64,000 nt of DNA from Duffyella gerundensis (GCF_001517405.1 NZ_LN907828.1:124001-188000), one strand, 5' to 3'. Numbered from the stretch's first letter, positions 25,859 through 35,115 are shown. The notes: generated by a model from the letters alone, not told the origin. Made by a program: numbers and translations.

Positions 25859-25891
25859 CTGTGCCCACGGCGACGCGGGCACAGCTTTTTT
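25859..25891 (+). terminator. Intrinsic terminator or attenuator between reductase and apbE
   Basis: CTGTGCCC (25859-25866) and GGGCACAG (25877-25884) form a perfect 8-bp stem, followed by C and six T. It begins nine bases after the reductase stop and ends 20 bases before the apbE start. Read-through would give less apbE than reductase mRNA. Confidence 0.8.
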
Positions 25892-25911
25892 CCCGCAATG
25901 CAGGGTCGCTC

Positions 25912-26895
25912 ATGCCAACTGAAGCTCGCGTCTGTGCTTATTCCGCCGTGATGATGGGTTCGCCCATTCTGCTTAAACTCTTCGACCACGATGAAACCCT
26001 CGCCAGACAGGTTTTCCAGCTGATCAAGCAGCAGGAGAACCTGCTCACCGTTAACCGTTCCCCTTCTGAAATCATGAATATTAATCAGGCAGCGGGCCAG
26101 CATGCCGTGGTGGTCAGCCAGCCGGTGTTCGAGTTGATTCAGATCGCCTGTCAGGTTAGCCAGCTGCCGGATAGCTGTTTTAACCTGGCAATTGGCCCGC
26201 TGGTGAAGCGCTGGAAAATCGGCTTTCAGGGCGATCACGTGCCGCCCGCCGCAGAGCTGCAGGCGCGTCTGGCGCTGACCGATCCGCGCGATATCGAACT
26301 GGATGCCGCCGCACGGTCGGTTTTTCTGCGTAAGGCGGGCATGGAAATCGATCTCGGTGCCATTGCCAAAGGTTATATCGCCGACTGCGTACAGGCGTTT
26401 CTCCGTCAGCAGCAGGTCGGCAGTGCGCTGATCAACCTCGGCGGTAACGTGCAGACGGTTGGTGCGCCGCCGGATGAACCGCAGGGCTGGGCGATTGGCC
26501 TGAAAACGCCTTTTGCCGGGCTGGATGCGCTAATTGGCGTGATTAACGTAGTGAATAAATCGGTGGTCACCTCCGGCGTGTATGAGCGCTATTTCAAGGT
26601 AGACGGCCACTATTATCATCACATTCTCGATCCCAAAACCGGCTATCCGCTGGATAACGAACTGCTGAGCGTCACCATCATTTCCGATCGCTCCATTGAT
26701 GGCGATATCTACACCACGCTGCTTTATGGCATGGGCGTTGAGCAGGGCATGCGTTATCTGGCTGCCCACCCTGATATCGAGGCGATCTTTGTCACGCGTG
26801 ATAAACAGGTGATCTGCTCTTCTCAACGTCAGTTTTGTTTTACTTTACTGGATGACAGCTACCATCAGCCTGAAACCATGCAGCCCACTCATTAG
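25912..26895 (+). CDS. apbE: ApbE-type FAD:protein FMN transferase, cytoplasmic form
   Basis: A 327-residue flavin transferase that attaches FMN from FAD to a threonine in the D-x-x-(S/T)-G-A-T motif. Family segments EIDLGAIAKGYIAD, NLGGNVQTVG, TSGVYERYF, HHILDPKTGYP and the metal-binding DGDIYTTLLYGMG are present. There is no lipobox or signal peptide, unlike periplasmic ApbE, so it works in the cytoplasm where the adjacent reductase would fold. The start at 25912 follows CAGGG. Its neighbour carries exactly the acceptor motif (T447), which makes the pairing convincing. Confidence 0.92.
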   Translation: MPTEARVCAYSAVMMGSPILLKLFDHDETLARQVFQLIKQQENLLTVNRSPSEIMNINQAAGQHAVVVSQPVFELIQIACQVSQLPDSCFNLAIGPLVKRWKIGFQGDHVPPAAELQARLALTDPRDIELDAAARSVFLRKAGMEIDLGAIAKGYIADCVQAFLRQQQVGSALINLGGNVQTVGAPPDEPQGWAIGLKTPFAGLDALIGVINVVNKSVVTSGVYERYFKVDGHYYHHILDPKTGYPLDNELLSVTIISDRSIDGDIYTTLLYGMGVEQGMRYLAAHPDIEAIFVTRDKQVICSSQRQFCFTLLDDSYHQPETMQPTH

Positions 26896-26959
26896 CGACA
26901 ATGAAGGTTGCAGACCATCAGGTGTGCTTTAATGAAAGGAGGTGTATACGGGAGGCGCA

Positions 26960-28531
26960 ATGACGTCACGAAAACAGCCCTCTTCTTTTTCATTACTTAG
27001 CTCGCCACTTGGTCGCAGCATTGCCATTTCCGGTTGCCTGCTGATTCTGGCGGTGATCCTGATGAACGGCTGGTCGCTGCGCGATTCCTGGCAGCTCAGC
27101 GTCAACGCCGCCCGTGAAACCGCGGTAAACCTGGCGCTGTCACAGGCGCGTCAGGCGGAAGACACCTTTCTGCAAACCGAGATTTCGCTGCGGGAGATTC
27201 AGCGCAATATTCAACAGCGCCCGCCTGGCGAGGTCAACGCCGATGAACTCAGCCGTATCATGCGGGAACAGCGCAGTCGCCTGCCGCAGTTGCACGGCCT
27301 GTTTTATTATGATCCGTCAGGCCGATGGATCGCCTGGTCAACCGGCCGTTCGCCAGCGGGCGTCAACAATTCCGACCGCGAATATTTCGCCTACCATCGT
27401 CTCAACGGCCACAACAATATTCATATCGGCCCGGTGATCCACAGTCGCAGCACCGGCGAACTGGTGATCCCGGTCTCACTGCGCCTGAACGACAGGGCGG
27501 GCGGCTTTGCCGGTATCCTGCTTGCCACGGTGCGAGTCGATTATTTTCGCCAGTTTTACAACTATTACGAACTGGATGATAAAGATGTGCTGGTACTGAT
27601 GCTGGCGGACAGCACCGTGCTCTACGCCCGTCCGATGCCAGACAGCTACATCGGCAGGAACCTCTCGTCCAGCCACCTGTTCCAGCAGATGCTGATGAAA
27701 TCGGATCGCGGCAGCGGCGAATGGAATGCGGCGCTGGACGGCCTGCCGCGCGTGTTTGGTTTTGTGCGTTCCGAACGCTATCCGCTGGTGGTTGCAGCCG
27801 GTTTTGACAAGACTTCACTGCGGGAGAACTGGCTAAAAAGCAGGCTGCAGGATGTGATACTCAATGCCGTTTTGCTGGCGATCATGCTGGCCGTCGGCAT
27901 CTGGATCCTGCGTCAGGTGCGTATTAATATTCGCAATCAGCACGAGCTGGCCCATCTGCGTGACGAACTCACCACCATCAATCACACCCTGCAATCGATG
28001 GCGATGATCGATGGCCTGACCGGCCTGGCCAATCGCCGACAATTCGATCTCTTTCTGCGCGACAGCCTGAAGCGCGCCTTTCGCAGCGGCAAGCCGGTAT
28101 CGCTGGTGATGATCGATATCGATTTTTTCAAGCAGTACAACGATGCTTATGGCCATGTCGCGGGCGATCAGTGCCTGGAAAATGTCAGCGCGGCGCTTCG
28201 CGGCATGTCGCTGCGCGGTATCGGCTTAACGGCGCGCTACGGCGGCGAAGAGTTTGCGCTGATCCTGCCCGAAACCAGCGCCGACGAAGCGCTGGCGATC
28301 GCCTGGCGTGCCGTGCGCGCGGTTCGCAGCCATCACATTCCTCACGCCACGACCACCATTCCGGCACGCATCGTCACTATCAGCGCCGGTTGCGCCACGC
28401 TGTTCAGCACCAATCAGGAAGATGACATGAAAAAGCTCAAGCAGCTGGCCGACGACGCGCTCTATACCGCCAAACGCAAAGGGCGCAACCAGGCAGCGAC
28501 AGCAGGCAAAGCGATCGACGCGGGGAGTTAA
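26960..28531 (+). CDS. Membrane diguanylate cyclase with periplasmic Cache-like sensor
   Basis: 523 residues: an N-terminal transmembrane helix (about 22-42), a periplasmic region of some 250 residues resembling dCache domains (HGLFYYDPSGRWIAW, then DREYFAYHR), a second helix near 295-315, and a GGDEF domain. The domain has DGLTGLANRRQF and the active-site RYGGEEFALILPE, so it should make c-di-GMP. The start at 26960 follows GGGAGGCGCA; a GTG at 26942 sits directly on an upstream GGAGG and is less likely. It lies 64 bases after apbE on the same strand. A dicarboxylate ligand for the sensor would fit but is only inferred. Confidence 0.88.
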   Translation: MTSRKQPSSFSLLSSPLGRSIAISGCLLILAVILMNGWSLRDSWQLSVNAARETAVNLALSQARQAEDTFLQTEISLREIQRNIQQRPPGEVNADELSRIMREQRSRLPQLHGLFYYDPSGRWIAWSTGRSPAGVNNSDREYFAYHRLNGHNNIHIGPVIHSRSTGELVIPVSLRLNDRAGGFAGILLATVRVDYFRQFYNYYELDDKDVLVLMLADSTVLYARPMPDSYIGRNLSSSHLFQQMLMKSDRGSGEWNAALDGLPRVFGFVRSERYPLVVAAGFDKTSLRENWLKSRLQDVILNAVLLAIMLAVGIWILRQVRINIRNQHELAHLRDELTTINHTLQSMAMIDGLTGLANRRQFDLFLRDSLKRAFRSGKPVSLVMIDIDFFKQYNDAYGHVAGDQCLENVSAALRGMSLRGIGLTARYGGEEFALILPETSADEALAIAWRAVRAVRSHHIPHATTTIPARIVTISAGCATLFSTNQEDDMKKLKQLADDALYTAKRKGRNQAATAGKAIDAGS

Positions 28532-28835
28532 ATCCCACGTGGTCTACTTCTGATAACGCCCTAAGCTACCCGTCCCGGTCGCGCAGCAATAGTGCGTTTG
28601 CGCTTATGAATGCCGTCACATTTCCACACATCGGTTTTTCTGGCGGTGCATGATGCGAAAGATCTCTCTCCTTTTGTAAACCCACGTAAAGGCAGGTTTT
28701 TTTAACTGCCGTGCGGTGATTGATGCGTCTGGCACATCGGTTAACCCGCTTTTTGCACTTATTACGTCCTTGTTCCTGATTCACTCTGCAGTCACAGGCG
28801 CAGCTAAAAGCGTCATCAATACACTGGAGAACCTG
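28532..28835. other. Intergenic region before the MHS transporter
   Basis: 304 bases with no supported gene. It must hold the promoter of the transporter operon. No clear operator or terminator was recognised. Confidence 0.5.
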
Positions 28836-30152
28836 ATGCAAACATCCCCTCACTCACCGCTGACCACTCGGGCGCGAATTGGCGCCATTTTCCGCGTAAC
28901 CTCAGGCAACTTTCTCGAACAGTTCGATTTCTTCCTGTTTGGTTTTTATGCCACTTATATTGCGCACACTTTCTTTCCAGCGAGCAGCGAGTTTGCTTCA
29001 CTGATGATGACGTTTGCGGTGTTTGGCGCAGGCTTTCTGATGCGGCCGATTGGCGCAGTGGTGCTCGGTGCCTGGATCGATAAAGTGGGCAGGCGTAAAG
29101 GACTGATCGTTACGCTGTCGATCATGGCCGCCGGAACCTTCTTGATCGTGCTGATTCCCTCCTATCAGAGCATTGGCCTGTGGGCACCTTTTCTGGTGTT
29201 GATGGGGCGTTTATTGCAGGGCTTTTCTGCCGGAGCTGAGCTGGGTGGCGTATCGGTTTACCTGGCTGAAATTGCCACGCCGGGACGCAAAGGCTTCTAC
29301 ACCAGCTGGCAGTCGGGCAGCCAGCAGGTTGCCATTATGGTCGCTGCGGCGCTGGGCTTCGGGCTCAATGCGCTGCTCGATGAGGGCGCCATCCGCGATT
29401 GGGGCTGGCGTATTCCGTTCCTGATCGGCTGCATGATTGTGCCTTTTATCTTCCTGCTACGCCGCAAGCTGGAAGAGACGGAGGAATTTAACGCACGTCG
29501 CAGCCATCCTGATATGCGTCAGGCCTTTAACACGCTGCTGAAAAACTGGCAGGTGGTGATCGCAGGCATGCTGATGGTGGCAATGACCACCACCGCGTTC
29601 TACCTGATTACCGTCTATGCGCCGACCTTCGGTAAAAAGGTGCTGATGTTGAGCGCCTCCGACAGCCTGCTGGTCACGCTGCTGGTGGCGGTATCCAACT
29701 TCCTCTGGCTGCCAATTGGTGGAGCGTTATCCGATAAGTTTGGCCGTAAACCGGTGTTGATCACCATGGCGCTGCTGGCGTTGACCACCGCCTATCCGGC
29801 GCTGCGGTTGCTGGCGGGCGCACCCGGCTTTTATATGATGCTGGGCGTGCTGCTGTGGCTGTCATTTATCTACGGCCTGTATAACGGCGCGATGATCCCG
29901 GCGCTGACGGAAATCATGCCCGCCGAGGTACGCGTGGCGGGCTTCTCGCTGGCTTACAGTCTGGCGACCGCAGTGTTTGGCGGTTTTACCCCGGTGATGT
30001 CTACCGCATTGATTGAATATACCGGTGATAAAGCGTCGCCCGGTTACTGGATGAGCTTTGCCGCCATCTGCGCGCTGCTGGCAACCCTGTTTTTATACCG
30101 TCATCGTGCCGAGTCGTTTCAACGCACATCCCCTACTCTGATTAAGGAATAA
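28836..30152 (+). CDS. MHS-family proton symporter, citrate (CitA) or tricarballylate type
   Basis: A 438-residue twelve-helix transporter of the metabolite:H+ symporter branch of the MFS. It closely follows remembered CitA/CitH: RVTSGNFLEQFDFFLFGFYATYIA, FLMRPIGAVVLGAWIDKVGRRKGL, LLQGFSAGAELGGVSVYL and YTSWQSGSQQVAIM. Family members take up citrate, tricarballylate or related acids with protons. The start at 28836 follows GGAGAACCTG. A periplasmic binding-protein gene begins two bases after its stop and a convergent LysR gene follows. Citrate import would feed the fumarate pathway encoded nearby. Confidence 0.85.
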   Translation: MQTSPHSPLTTRARIGAIFRVTSGNFLEQFDFFLFGFYATYIAHTFFPASSEFASLMMTFAVFGAGFLMRPIGAVVLGAWIDKVGRRKGLIVTLSIMAAGTFLIVLIPSYQSIGLWAPFLVLMGRLLQGFSAGAELGGVSVYLAEIATPGRKGFYTSWQSGSQQVAIMVAAALGFGLNALLDEGAIRDWGWRIPFLIGCMIVPFIFLLRRKLEETEEFNARRSHPDMRQAFNTLLKNWQVVIAGMLMVAMTTTAFYLITVYAPTFGKKVLMLSASDSLLVTLLVAVSNFLWLPIGGALSDKFGRKPVLITMALLALTTAYPALRLLAGAPGFYMMLGVLLWLSFIYGLYNGAMIPALTEIMPAEVRVAGFSLAYSLATAVFGGFTPVMSTALIEYTGDKASPGYWMSFAAICALLATLFLYRHRAESFQRTSPTLIKE

Positions 30153-30154
30153 TC

Positions 30155-30958
30155 ATGGCTATTCAACGTATCTTCATAGGTTTTCTGCTGGCGTGGGTCT
30201 GCTCTGCGGGCGTGCAGGCTAAAGAGCTGACCGTCATGATCTCAGGTGGTTTCAAGGCGGCCTGGGAGCAGCTGTCGCCGCGTTATGCCGCACAGGAAGG
30301 CGAGGCGATTCATACCGTTTCCGGTCCGTCGATGGGCAATACGCCGCAGGCCATTCCGGCACGGCTGGCGCGTGGCGAGCAGGCTGACGTGGTGATTATG
30401 GTGGGCGATGCGCTGAGCGGGCTGGAAAAGCAGCAGCGCATCCTGCCGGGATCGCGGGTTGAGCTGGCTGACTCGCGTATCGGCGCGGTGATCAAACAAG
30501 GCACGCAGCCCGTCAGCATTAGCACTGAACAGCAGTTGCGTTCGGCGCTGCTTAATGCGCACTCCATCGCCTATTCGGACAGCGCCAGCGGCAGATACGT
30601 CAGCACCCAACTGTTCAAAAAGCTGGGTATTGAGCAACAGGTCAAAGGCAAGGCCACGCAGGTCGAGCGGATACCGGTCGCCTCGCAGGTTGCCGCCGGG
30701 AAATATGCGATTGGCTTCCAGCAGGTCAGCGAACTGCTGCCGGTGCCAGGCGTCACCTTTATTGGCGAACTGCCCGCCAGCCTGCAATACACTACCCGTT
30801 TTGCCGGTGCGGTGGTGAAAAGCTCGGCCCATCCGCAGCAGGCGAAGCGTCTGTTAGCATGGCTGGCGTCCGCTGAAGTGCAGCAGGTGGTTCAGGATAC
30901 CGGGCTGCATTCGGTTACGTTGTCACAGCCGGTTAACGCTGTTGAAACTGCTCAATAA
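30155..30958 (+). CDS. Periplasmic ModA-like substrate-binding protein
   Basis: A 267-residue secreted protein with a signal peptide ending VQA near residue 22. The type 2 binding-protein fold is indicated by ELTVMISGGFKAAWEQL, AIPARLARGEQADVVIMVGDAL and SDSASGRYVSTQLFKKLG. It resembles molybdate/anion-binding ModA proteins but is not accompanied by an ABC permease. It begins two bases after the MHS transporter stop (AAGGAATAATC before ATG), so it is co-transcribed with a secondary carrier and may sense or scavenge an organic acid. Its 3' end overlaps the convergent LysR gene by 26 bases. Confidence 0.82.
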   Translation: MAIQRIFIGFLLAWVCSAGVQAKELTVMISGGFKAAWEQLSPRYAAQEGEAIHTVSGPSMGNTPQAIPARLARGEQADVVIMVGDALSGLEKQQRILPGSRVELADSRIGAVIKQGTQPVSISTEQQLRSALLNAHSIAYSDSASGRYVSTQLFKKLGIEQQVKGKATQVERIPVASQVAAGKYAIGFQQVSELLPVPGVTFIGELPASLQYTTRFAGAVVKSSAHPQQAKRLLAWLASAEVQQVVQDTGLHSVTLSQPVNAVETAQ

Positions 30959-31832
30959 GCAGGTTCTCCAGTTCAGCTGCAATGTGTGATTGCAAACGGG
31001 TGTGCTTCTTTAACAGGCCAACCGTACGATTCACCAGCGGATCGACCAGCGCCACGCTGGTCAGCGCAGAGGGTTCGGAGATCGGCAGCGACATAGCGGG
31101 GACGGCAGCAATGCCCAGCCCCGCTTCAACCATTCCCAGCAGCGTAGTGACATGCCGCGTTTCACATATACTCGGTTTCGCCGGCGCGATATGTGCCAGC
31201 GCCCGATCGAGCACATTGCGGTTCCCCGAGGTTTTATCGAGTCCCACCCAGTCGTGCTGATAAAATTCACGCCAGCTAATGCTCTTTCTGCTCGCCAGCG
31301 GATGATCGTGCCGACAGGCGGCCACATACCGATCCTCAAGCAGCGGCAGGAAAGCCATATCCGGCTGTGAGCCAGCGGAAAAGCTGAGACCAAAATCTGC
31401 CTGTCCGCTCACCACGGCGTCGTAAACGTTACCGGCGCTGCTGTCGATCAGCTTTACCCGCACGCGAGGATAGCGCGCCTGAAAGCTGCGGATCACCCGC
31501 GGCATAAAGTAGTAGGCAGCGGAAGGCACGCAGGCGACGGTCACCAGGCCGGTGCGCACTGCGCTGACTTCACTGAGATCGGCCATGACCGCTTCGAGAT
31601 CGGCCAGCAGCTGCGTCGAGCGCTCGGCAAACGCCTGCCCTTTTAGCGTCAACATCACCCGACGCGTGGTGCGTTCAAACAGTTTCAGTCCCAGCGCCGT
31701 TTCCAGCTTATCGATTCTGCGGCTCAGGGCCGATTGCGACAGACAGATCGATTCCGCGGCGATGCGAAAATTGCCATATTCCACCAGTGCCCGAAACGCG
31801 TAGAGATCGCTCAGGTCAAAATTAACGGGCAT
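30933..31832 (-). CDS. LysR-family regulator
   Basis: A 299-residue LysR protein, with the helix-turn-helix in FRIAAESICLSQSALSRRIDKLE and an effector domain from about residue 90. The start at 31832 (MPVNFDLSDLYAFRAL) has AGGAG twelve bases upstream; longer in-frame versions lack a site. It is convergent with, and overlaps, the end of the MHS transporter operon. That makes it the obvious candidate regulator of this organic-acid uptake pair, though it could also control the divergent ROK kinase gene. Confidence 0.87.
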   Translation of the reverse strand: MPVNFDLSDLYAFRALVEYGNFRIAAESICLSQSALSRRIDKLETALGLKLFERTTRRVMLTLKGQAFAERSTQLLADLEAVMADLSEVSAVRTGLVTVACVPSAAYYFMPRVIRSFQARYPRVRVKLIDSSAGNVYDAVVSGQADFGLSFSAGSQPDMAFLPLLEDRYVAACRHDHPLASRKSISWREFYQHDWVGLDKTSGNRNVLDRALAHIAPAKPSICETRHVTTLLGMVEAGLGIAAVPAMSLPISEPSALTSVALVDPLVNRTVGLLKKHTRLQSHIAAELENLLIEQFQQR

Positions 31833-31963
31833 CGATTTACTGACTCCTGTGTACGGTTCAACTTGGGGCAAATGCAGCGGCTGGCCGGACAAATAAGAAT
31901 ATAATTTACAATAAATTAACATTAATCCAGATTTCTACAACCTCGCTGACAAATCTCCCGGTG

Positions 31964-31996
31964 GAATTCTTAAAGCGAGAATTCAGCTGAGAATTC
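31964..31996. promoter_or_regulatory. Triple GAATTC repeat upstream of the ROK kinase gene
   Basis: GAATTC occurs at 31964, 31979 and 31991. The last two flank a TCAGCTGA palindrome. The cluster lies 44-76 bases before the kinase start, in a position suited to an operator. Confidence 0.3.
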
Positions 31997-32039
31997 AACG
32001 CTATACTTTTGATTTACTTCACCACCTTTGGGAACATTC

Positions 32040-32921
32040 ATGAACATTGCAGCCTTTGATATTGGTGGCACCTCGTTAAAAATGGGCGTGACCGACACTG
32101 ACGGCAACATCGTTACCGGCGACAGCATGGATATCTCGGATAATTCACGCGACAAAATCCTGCAGGAGATCCTCGCCTGGCTGGAAAAGAATCCTTCCTG
32201 CGAAGGCATTGCCATCAGCATTCCCGGTTATGTGGATCCGGACAGCGGCTTTATCAGCATGGGCGGCACCATTCGCGACTTTGACCAGTTCCACCTGCGC
32301 AAGTGGCTGCAGGAAAATACTTCGCTGCCCACCAGCGTCGAAAACGATGCGCACTGTGCCCTGCTGGCGGAACGCTGGTTAGGCAAGGCGAAAAAACTTA
32401 ATGATTTCCTGATGCTGACCATCGGCACCGGCCTCGGCGGCGCCGCCTTTTGTAACGGTGCGCTGATCCGCGGCGGACGTAATCGCGCCGGTGAGTTTGG
32501 CTGCCTGCTCACCTCGCGTCCCGCCGACAGCAATATTGAACCGCACACCATGAGCAAGAGTTGCACCATGACCGCGCTGCGGGAGAATTACGCGCGCGCG
32601 ATGAAAATCTCGCCGGACGAGGTGACCGGCAAAGATGTGTTCGATGCATTTGATAACGGCGATGAGACGGCGCAGAAGGTGGTTGACGGTTTTTATAACG
32701 ATCTGGCCGCCTGCCTCTATAACCTGGTCAGCGTGTTTGACCCGCAGTCGGTGTTTATTGGCGGCGGAATTACAGAACGCGAGCCTTTCCTCAACGAGCT
32801 GGCCGATCACCTCAAGAAATATGGTGTGGAGACACCGGTTGACGCGGCAACCTACGGCAATGATTCCGGCATGCTGGGGGCCACGTACCATTTCCTGCAA
32901 ACGGAACAGCAGCATCGATAA
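32040..32921 (+). CDS. bglK: ROK-family beta-glucoside kinase
   Basis: A 293-residue sugar kinase matching remembered Klebsiella BglK along its length: IAAFDIGGTSLKMGV at the ATP site, GYVDPDSGFISMGGTIRDFD, ENDAHCALLAERWLGKA with the catalytic Asp, LTIGTGLGGA, and DPQSVFIGGGIT. BglK phosphorylates cellobiose and other beta-glucosides at the 6-OH of the non-reducing glucose. It faces a GH3 beta-glucosidase gene, consistent with beta-glucoside use. The start at 32040 has only a weak GGGAAC site. N-acetylmannosamine-type ROK kinases are the alternative. Confidence 0.82.
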   Translation: MNIAAFDIGGTSLKMGVTDTDGNIVTGDSMDISDNSRDKILQEILAWLEKNPSCEGIAISIPGYVDPDSGFISMGGTIRDFDQFHLRKWLQENTSLPTSVENDAHCALLAERWLGKAKKLNDFLMLTIGTGLGGAAFCNGALIRGGRNRAGEFGCLLTSRPADSNIEPHTMSKSCTMTALRENYARAMKISPDEVTGKDVFDAFDNGDETAQKVVDGFYNDLAACLYNLVSVFDPQSVFIGGGITEREPFLNELADHLKKYGVETPVDAATYGNDSGMLGATYHFLQTEQQHR

Positions 32922-32933
32922 TCATCACGGATG

Positions 32934-32960
32934 AATAACGGGCAGCGTGTGCCCGTTATT
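32934..32960. terminator. Bidirectional terminator between bglK and the GH3 gene
   Basis: AATAACGGGCA and TGCCCGTTATT form a perfect 11-bp stem around a GCGTG loop, placed between two convergent genes. The A/T-rich stem ends provide short T runs on both strands. Confidence 0.65.
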
Positions 32961-32967
32961 CTGCGCG

Positions 32968-35115
32968 TCAGTAGCCGAAGCGCCGTGCCGCGATATCGAT
33001 CTGCACGCTGAGCGAGACATCACCGGCATGCTGACCCAGCACGACGTCATAGCGCCCCGCGTCAATCACCCACGCTTGCTGCTGATCATCCCAGCAGGCG
33101 ATCACCCGTGGCTCCAGCGTCAGCACTACCTGACGACATTCGCCGGGTTGCAGTTCCACCCGCTGAAATGCCGCCAGCCGCGGTACAAAACGTCCATCGG
33201 TCGGGCTGATATACATCTGCGCCACCTCGGCACCGGCGCGCGCGCCGCTGTTGGTTAAGGTAAAACTCACCTGCACACCCTCCTGCTCAGCGGTGGCCTG
33301 TAAATCAGCACGGGTAAAGGTGGTGTAGCTAAGGCCAAAACCAAACGGAAACAGAGGCGTCTGGCCGGTACGGGCAAACCAGCGATAGCCCACATCCGAA
33401 CCTTCAACCTGATAATCGATATGAATGATGCCGCCTTTAACCGGCATACCGGGCAGCGAAGTGGTACTTTCCGGATCGACCTGCTGCGGATGCGGCAGCT
33501 GCGCTTCGCTGGCAGGAAAACTCACCGGCAGACGACCTGATGGATTGACCCGGCCAAACAACACGCCAGCAATCGCCTCGCCGCCACCGGAACCCGGATA
33601 CCAGGCTTCGATCACCGCAGGCACCTGCTCGATCCAGGGTAACGTCACCGGCCCACCGGTTTCCAGCACCACCACCAACTGCGGATTGACCGCGGCTACG
33701 GCAGTAATCAGCGTATTCTGCTCATCGCTCAGCGCCAGCCCCTGCGCATCCAGCGCCTCAGAGCGCCACTCCTCCGCAAAGAGAATCACCACATCCGCCT
33801 TTTTGGCCTGTTTCAGCGTCTCGTCGAGGTTGTCGCCGCTGACAAAATCAACGTTTTCAGCGCCCGACTCAGCGCGAATGGCCCACAGCGGCGATGACGG
33901 CTGGAACACTTTGTCGGTCTGAATGCCCATAAAATCCACGCCCGGCAGGCGCAGGCTACCCACTGGCGTAACCGCTGAAGAACCGCCGCCCGCCAGCACG
34001 CCGTGATCGGCATGCGCGCCCACCACCAAAATCTGTTTCGCGCCGCGGCGCAGCGGCAACATCGCGTCGCTGTTTTTTAGCAGCACGATACCCTGCTCCG
34101 CCTCCCGCTGGGCCAGCAAGCGGTGCGCCATGTAATCAATGTCGCCGTGGCGCTGTGCCGGATGATCGATAGCGCCCACCGCGAACAGGCTGCGCAAAAT
34201 ACGTCTGACCATGTCATCGATGCGGCTTTGCGGCACGTCACCGCGGGCCACCGCTGCCTGCAACGGCTCAGCAAACCACGCCTGCTGATCCAGATTAGCG
34301 CCGGACTGCACATCCAGCCCGGCCAGCGCCGCTTTTGCCGCGGAGTGCGTGGCGCCCCAGTCGGACATCACCCAGCCGGGATAACGCCAGTCGCCTTTTA
34401 GCACCTCGTTGAGCAGGAACGCATTCTCCGACGCCCATTCCCCGTTGACCAGGTTATAACCCGGCATCACCGCGCCGGGCTGCCCCACCTCATTGGCAAT
34501 TTCAAACGCCAGCAGATCCGATTCGCGCATCGCCGCCTCGCTGAGATCGGAGCTGACGACCACGCGCCCGGTCTCCTGCGGATTAACAGCAAAATGTTTA
34601 ACGGTGGAGACCACGTGCTGCGACTGAATACCGCGCACCGAATACCCGGCCATAATGCCGGTCAGCAGCGGATCTTCTGAGAGGTATTCAAAATTGCGGC
34701 CGCCGCGCGGTTCGCGCACCAGATTGGCGCCGCCCGCCAGCTGCACGTTAAAGCCTTTGGCAAACGCTTCCTGACCCACCAGCGCACCGGTGCGCTCTGC
34801 CATCTCGGGATTAAAGGTGGCCGCCAGCAGCAGGCTCGACGCCAGCGCCGTGGCGTTGTCGCCAGGCCGCACGTTGCCCAGCGCGGTCACGCCCAGGCTG
34901 GCATCACTCTGCTGAATAGCTGGAATACCCAGGCGGGGAATGCCCGGATAATAGGCCGCTGAGCCTATCGCTCCTTCCGGCAGCGGTTCATCGCCCAACG
35001 GGATCGCCATCGGCCCCGACAACCAGGCAAATTTTTCCTCTTCCGTCATTGCTTTGACGACAATATCGGCCCGTTGATCGGCTGTCAGTCCTGCTTGTTG
35101 CCATTCCTGAGTCAT
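32968..35115 (-). CDS. Glycoside hydrolase family 3 beta-glucosidase
   Basis: A 715-residue GH3 enzyme. The N-terminal barrel carries GGANLVREPRGGRNFEYLSE, STVKHFAVNPQET and the nucleophile aspartate in GWVMSDWGATHS. A second alpha/beta domain has VVGAHADHGVLAGGGSSAVTP, and a C-terminal Fn3-like domain ends the protein. There is no signal peptide, so unlike periplasmic BglX it should act on imported beta-glucosides. The start at 35115 follows GCAGGAGAAACAGC; the longer frame to 35145 is rejected. It is convergent with bglK. Confidence 0.92.
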   Translation of the reverse strand: MTQEWQQAGLTADQRADIVVKAMTEEEKFAWLSGPMAIPLGDEPLPEGAIGSAAYYPGIPRLGIPAIQQSDASLGVTALGNVRPGDNATALASSLLLAATFNPEMAERTGALVGQEAFAKGFNVQLAGGANLVREPRGGRNFEYLSEDPLLTGIMAGYSVRGIQSQHVVSTVKHFAVNPQETGRVVVSSDLSEAAMRESDLLAFEIANEVGQPGAVMPGYNLVNGEWASENAFLLNEVLKGDWRYPGWVMSDWGATHSAAKAALAGLDVQSGANLDQQAWFAEPLQAAVARGDVPQSRIDDMVRRILRSLFAVGAIDHPAQRHGDIDYMAHRLLAQREAEQGIVLLKNSDAMLPLRRGAKQILVVGAHADHGVLAGGGSSAVTPVGSLRLPGVDFMGIQTDKVFQPSSPLWAIRAESGAENVDFVSGDNLDETLKQAKKADVVILFAEEWRSEALDAQGLALSDEQNTLITAVAAVNPQLVVVLETGGPVTLPWIEQVPAVIEAWYPGSGGGEAIAGVLFGRVNPSGRLPVSFPASEAQLPHPQQVDPESTTSLPGMPVKGGIIHIDYQVEGSDVGYRWFARTGQTPLFPFGFGLSYTTFTRADLQATAEQEGVQVSFTLTNSGARAGAEVAQMYISPTDGRFVPRLAAFQRVELQPGECRQVVLTLEPRVIACWDDQQQAWVIDAGRYDVVLGQHAGDVSLSVQIDIAARRFGY

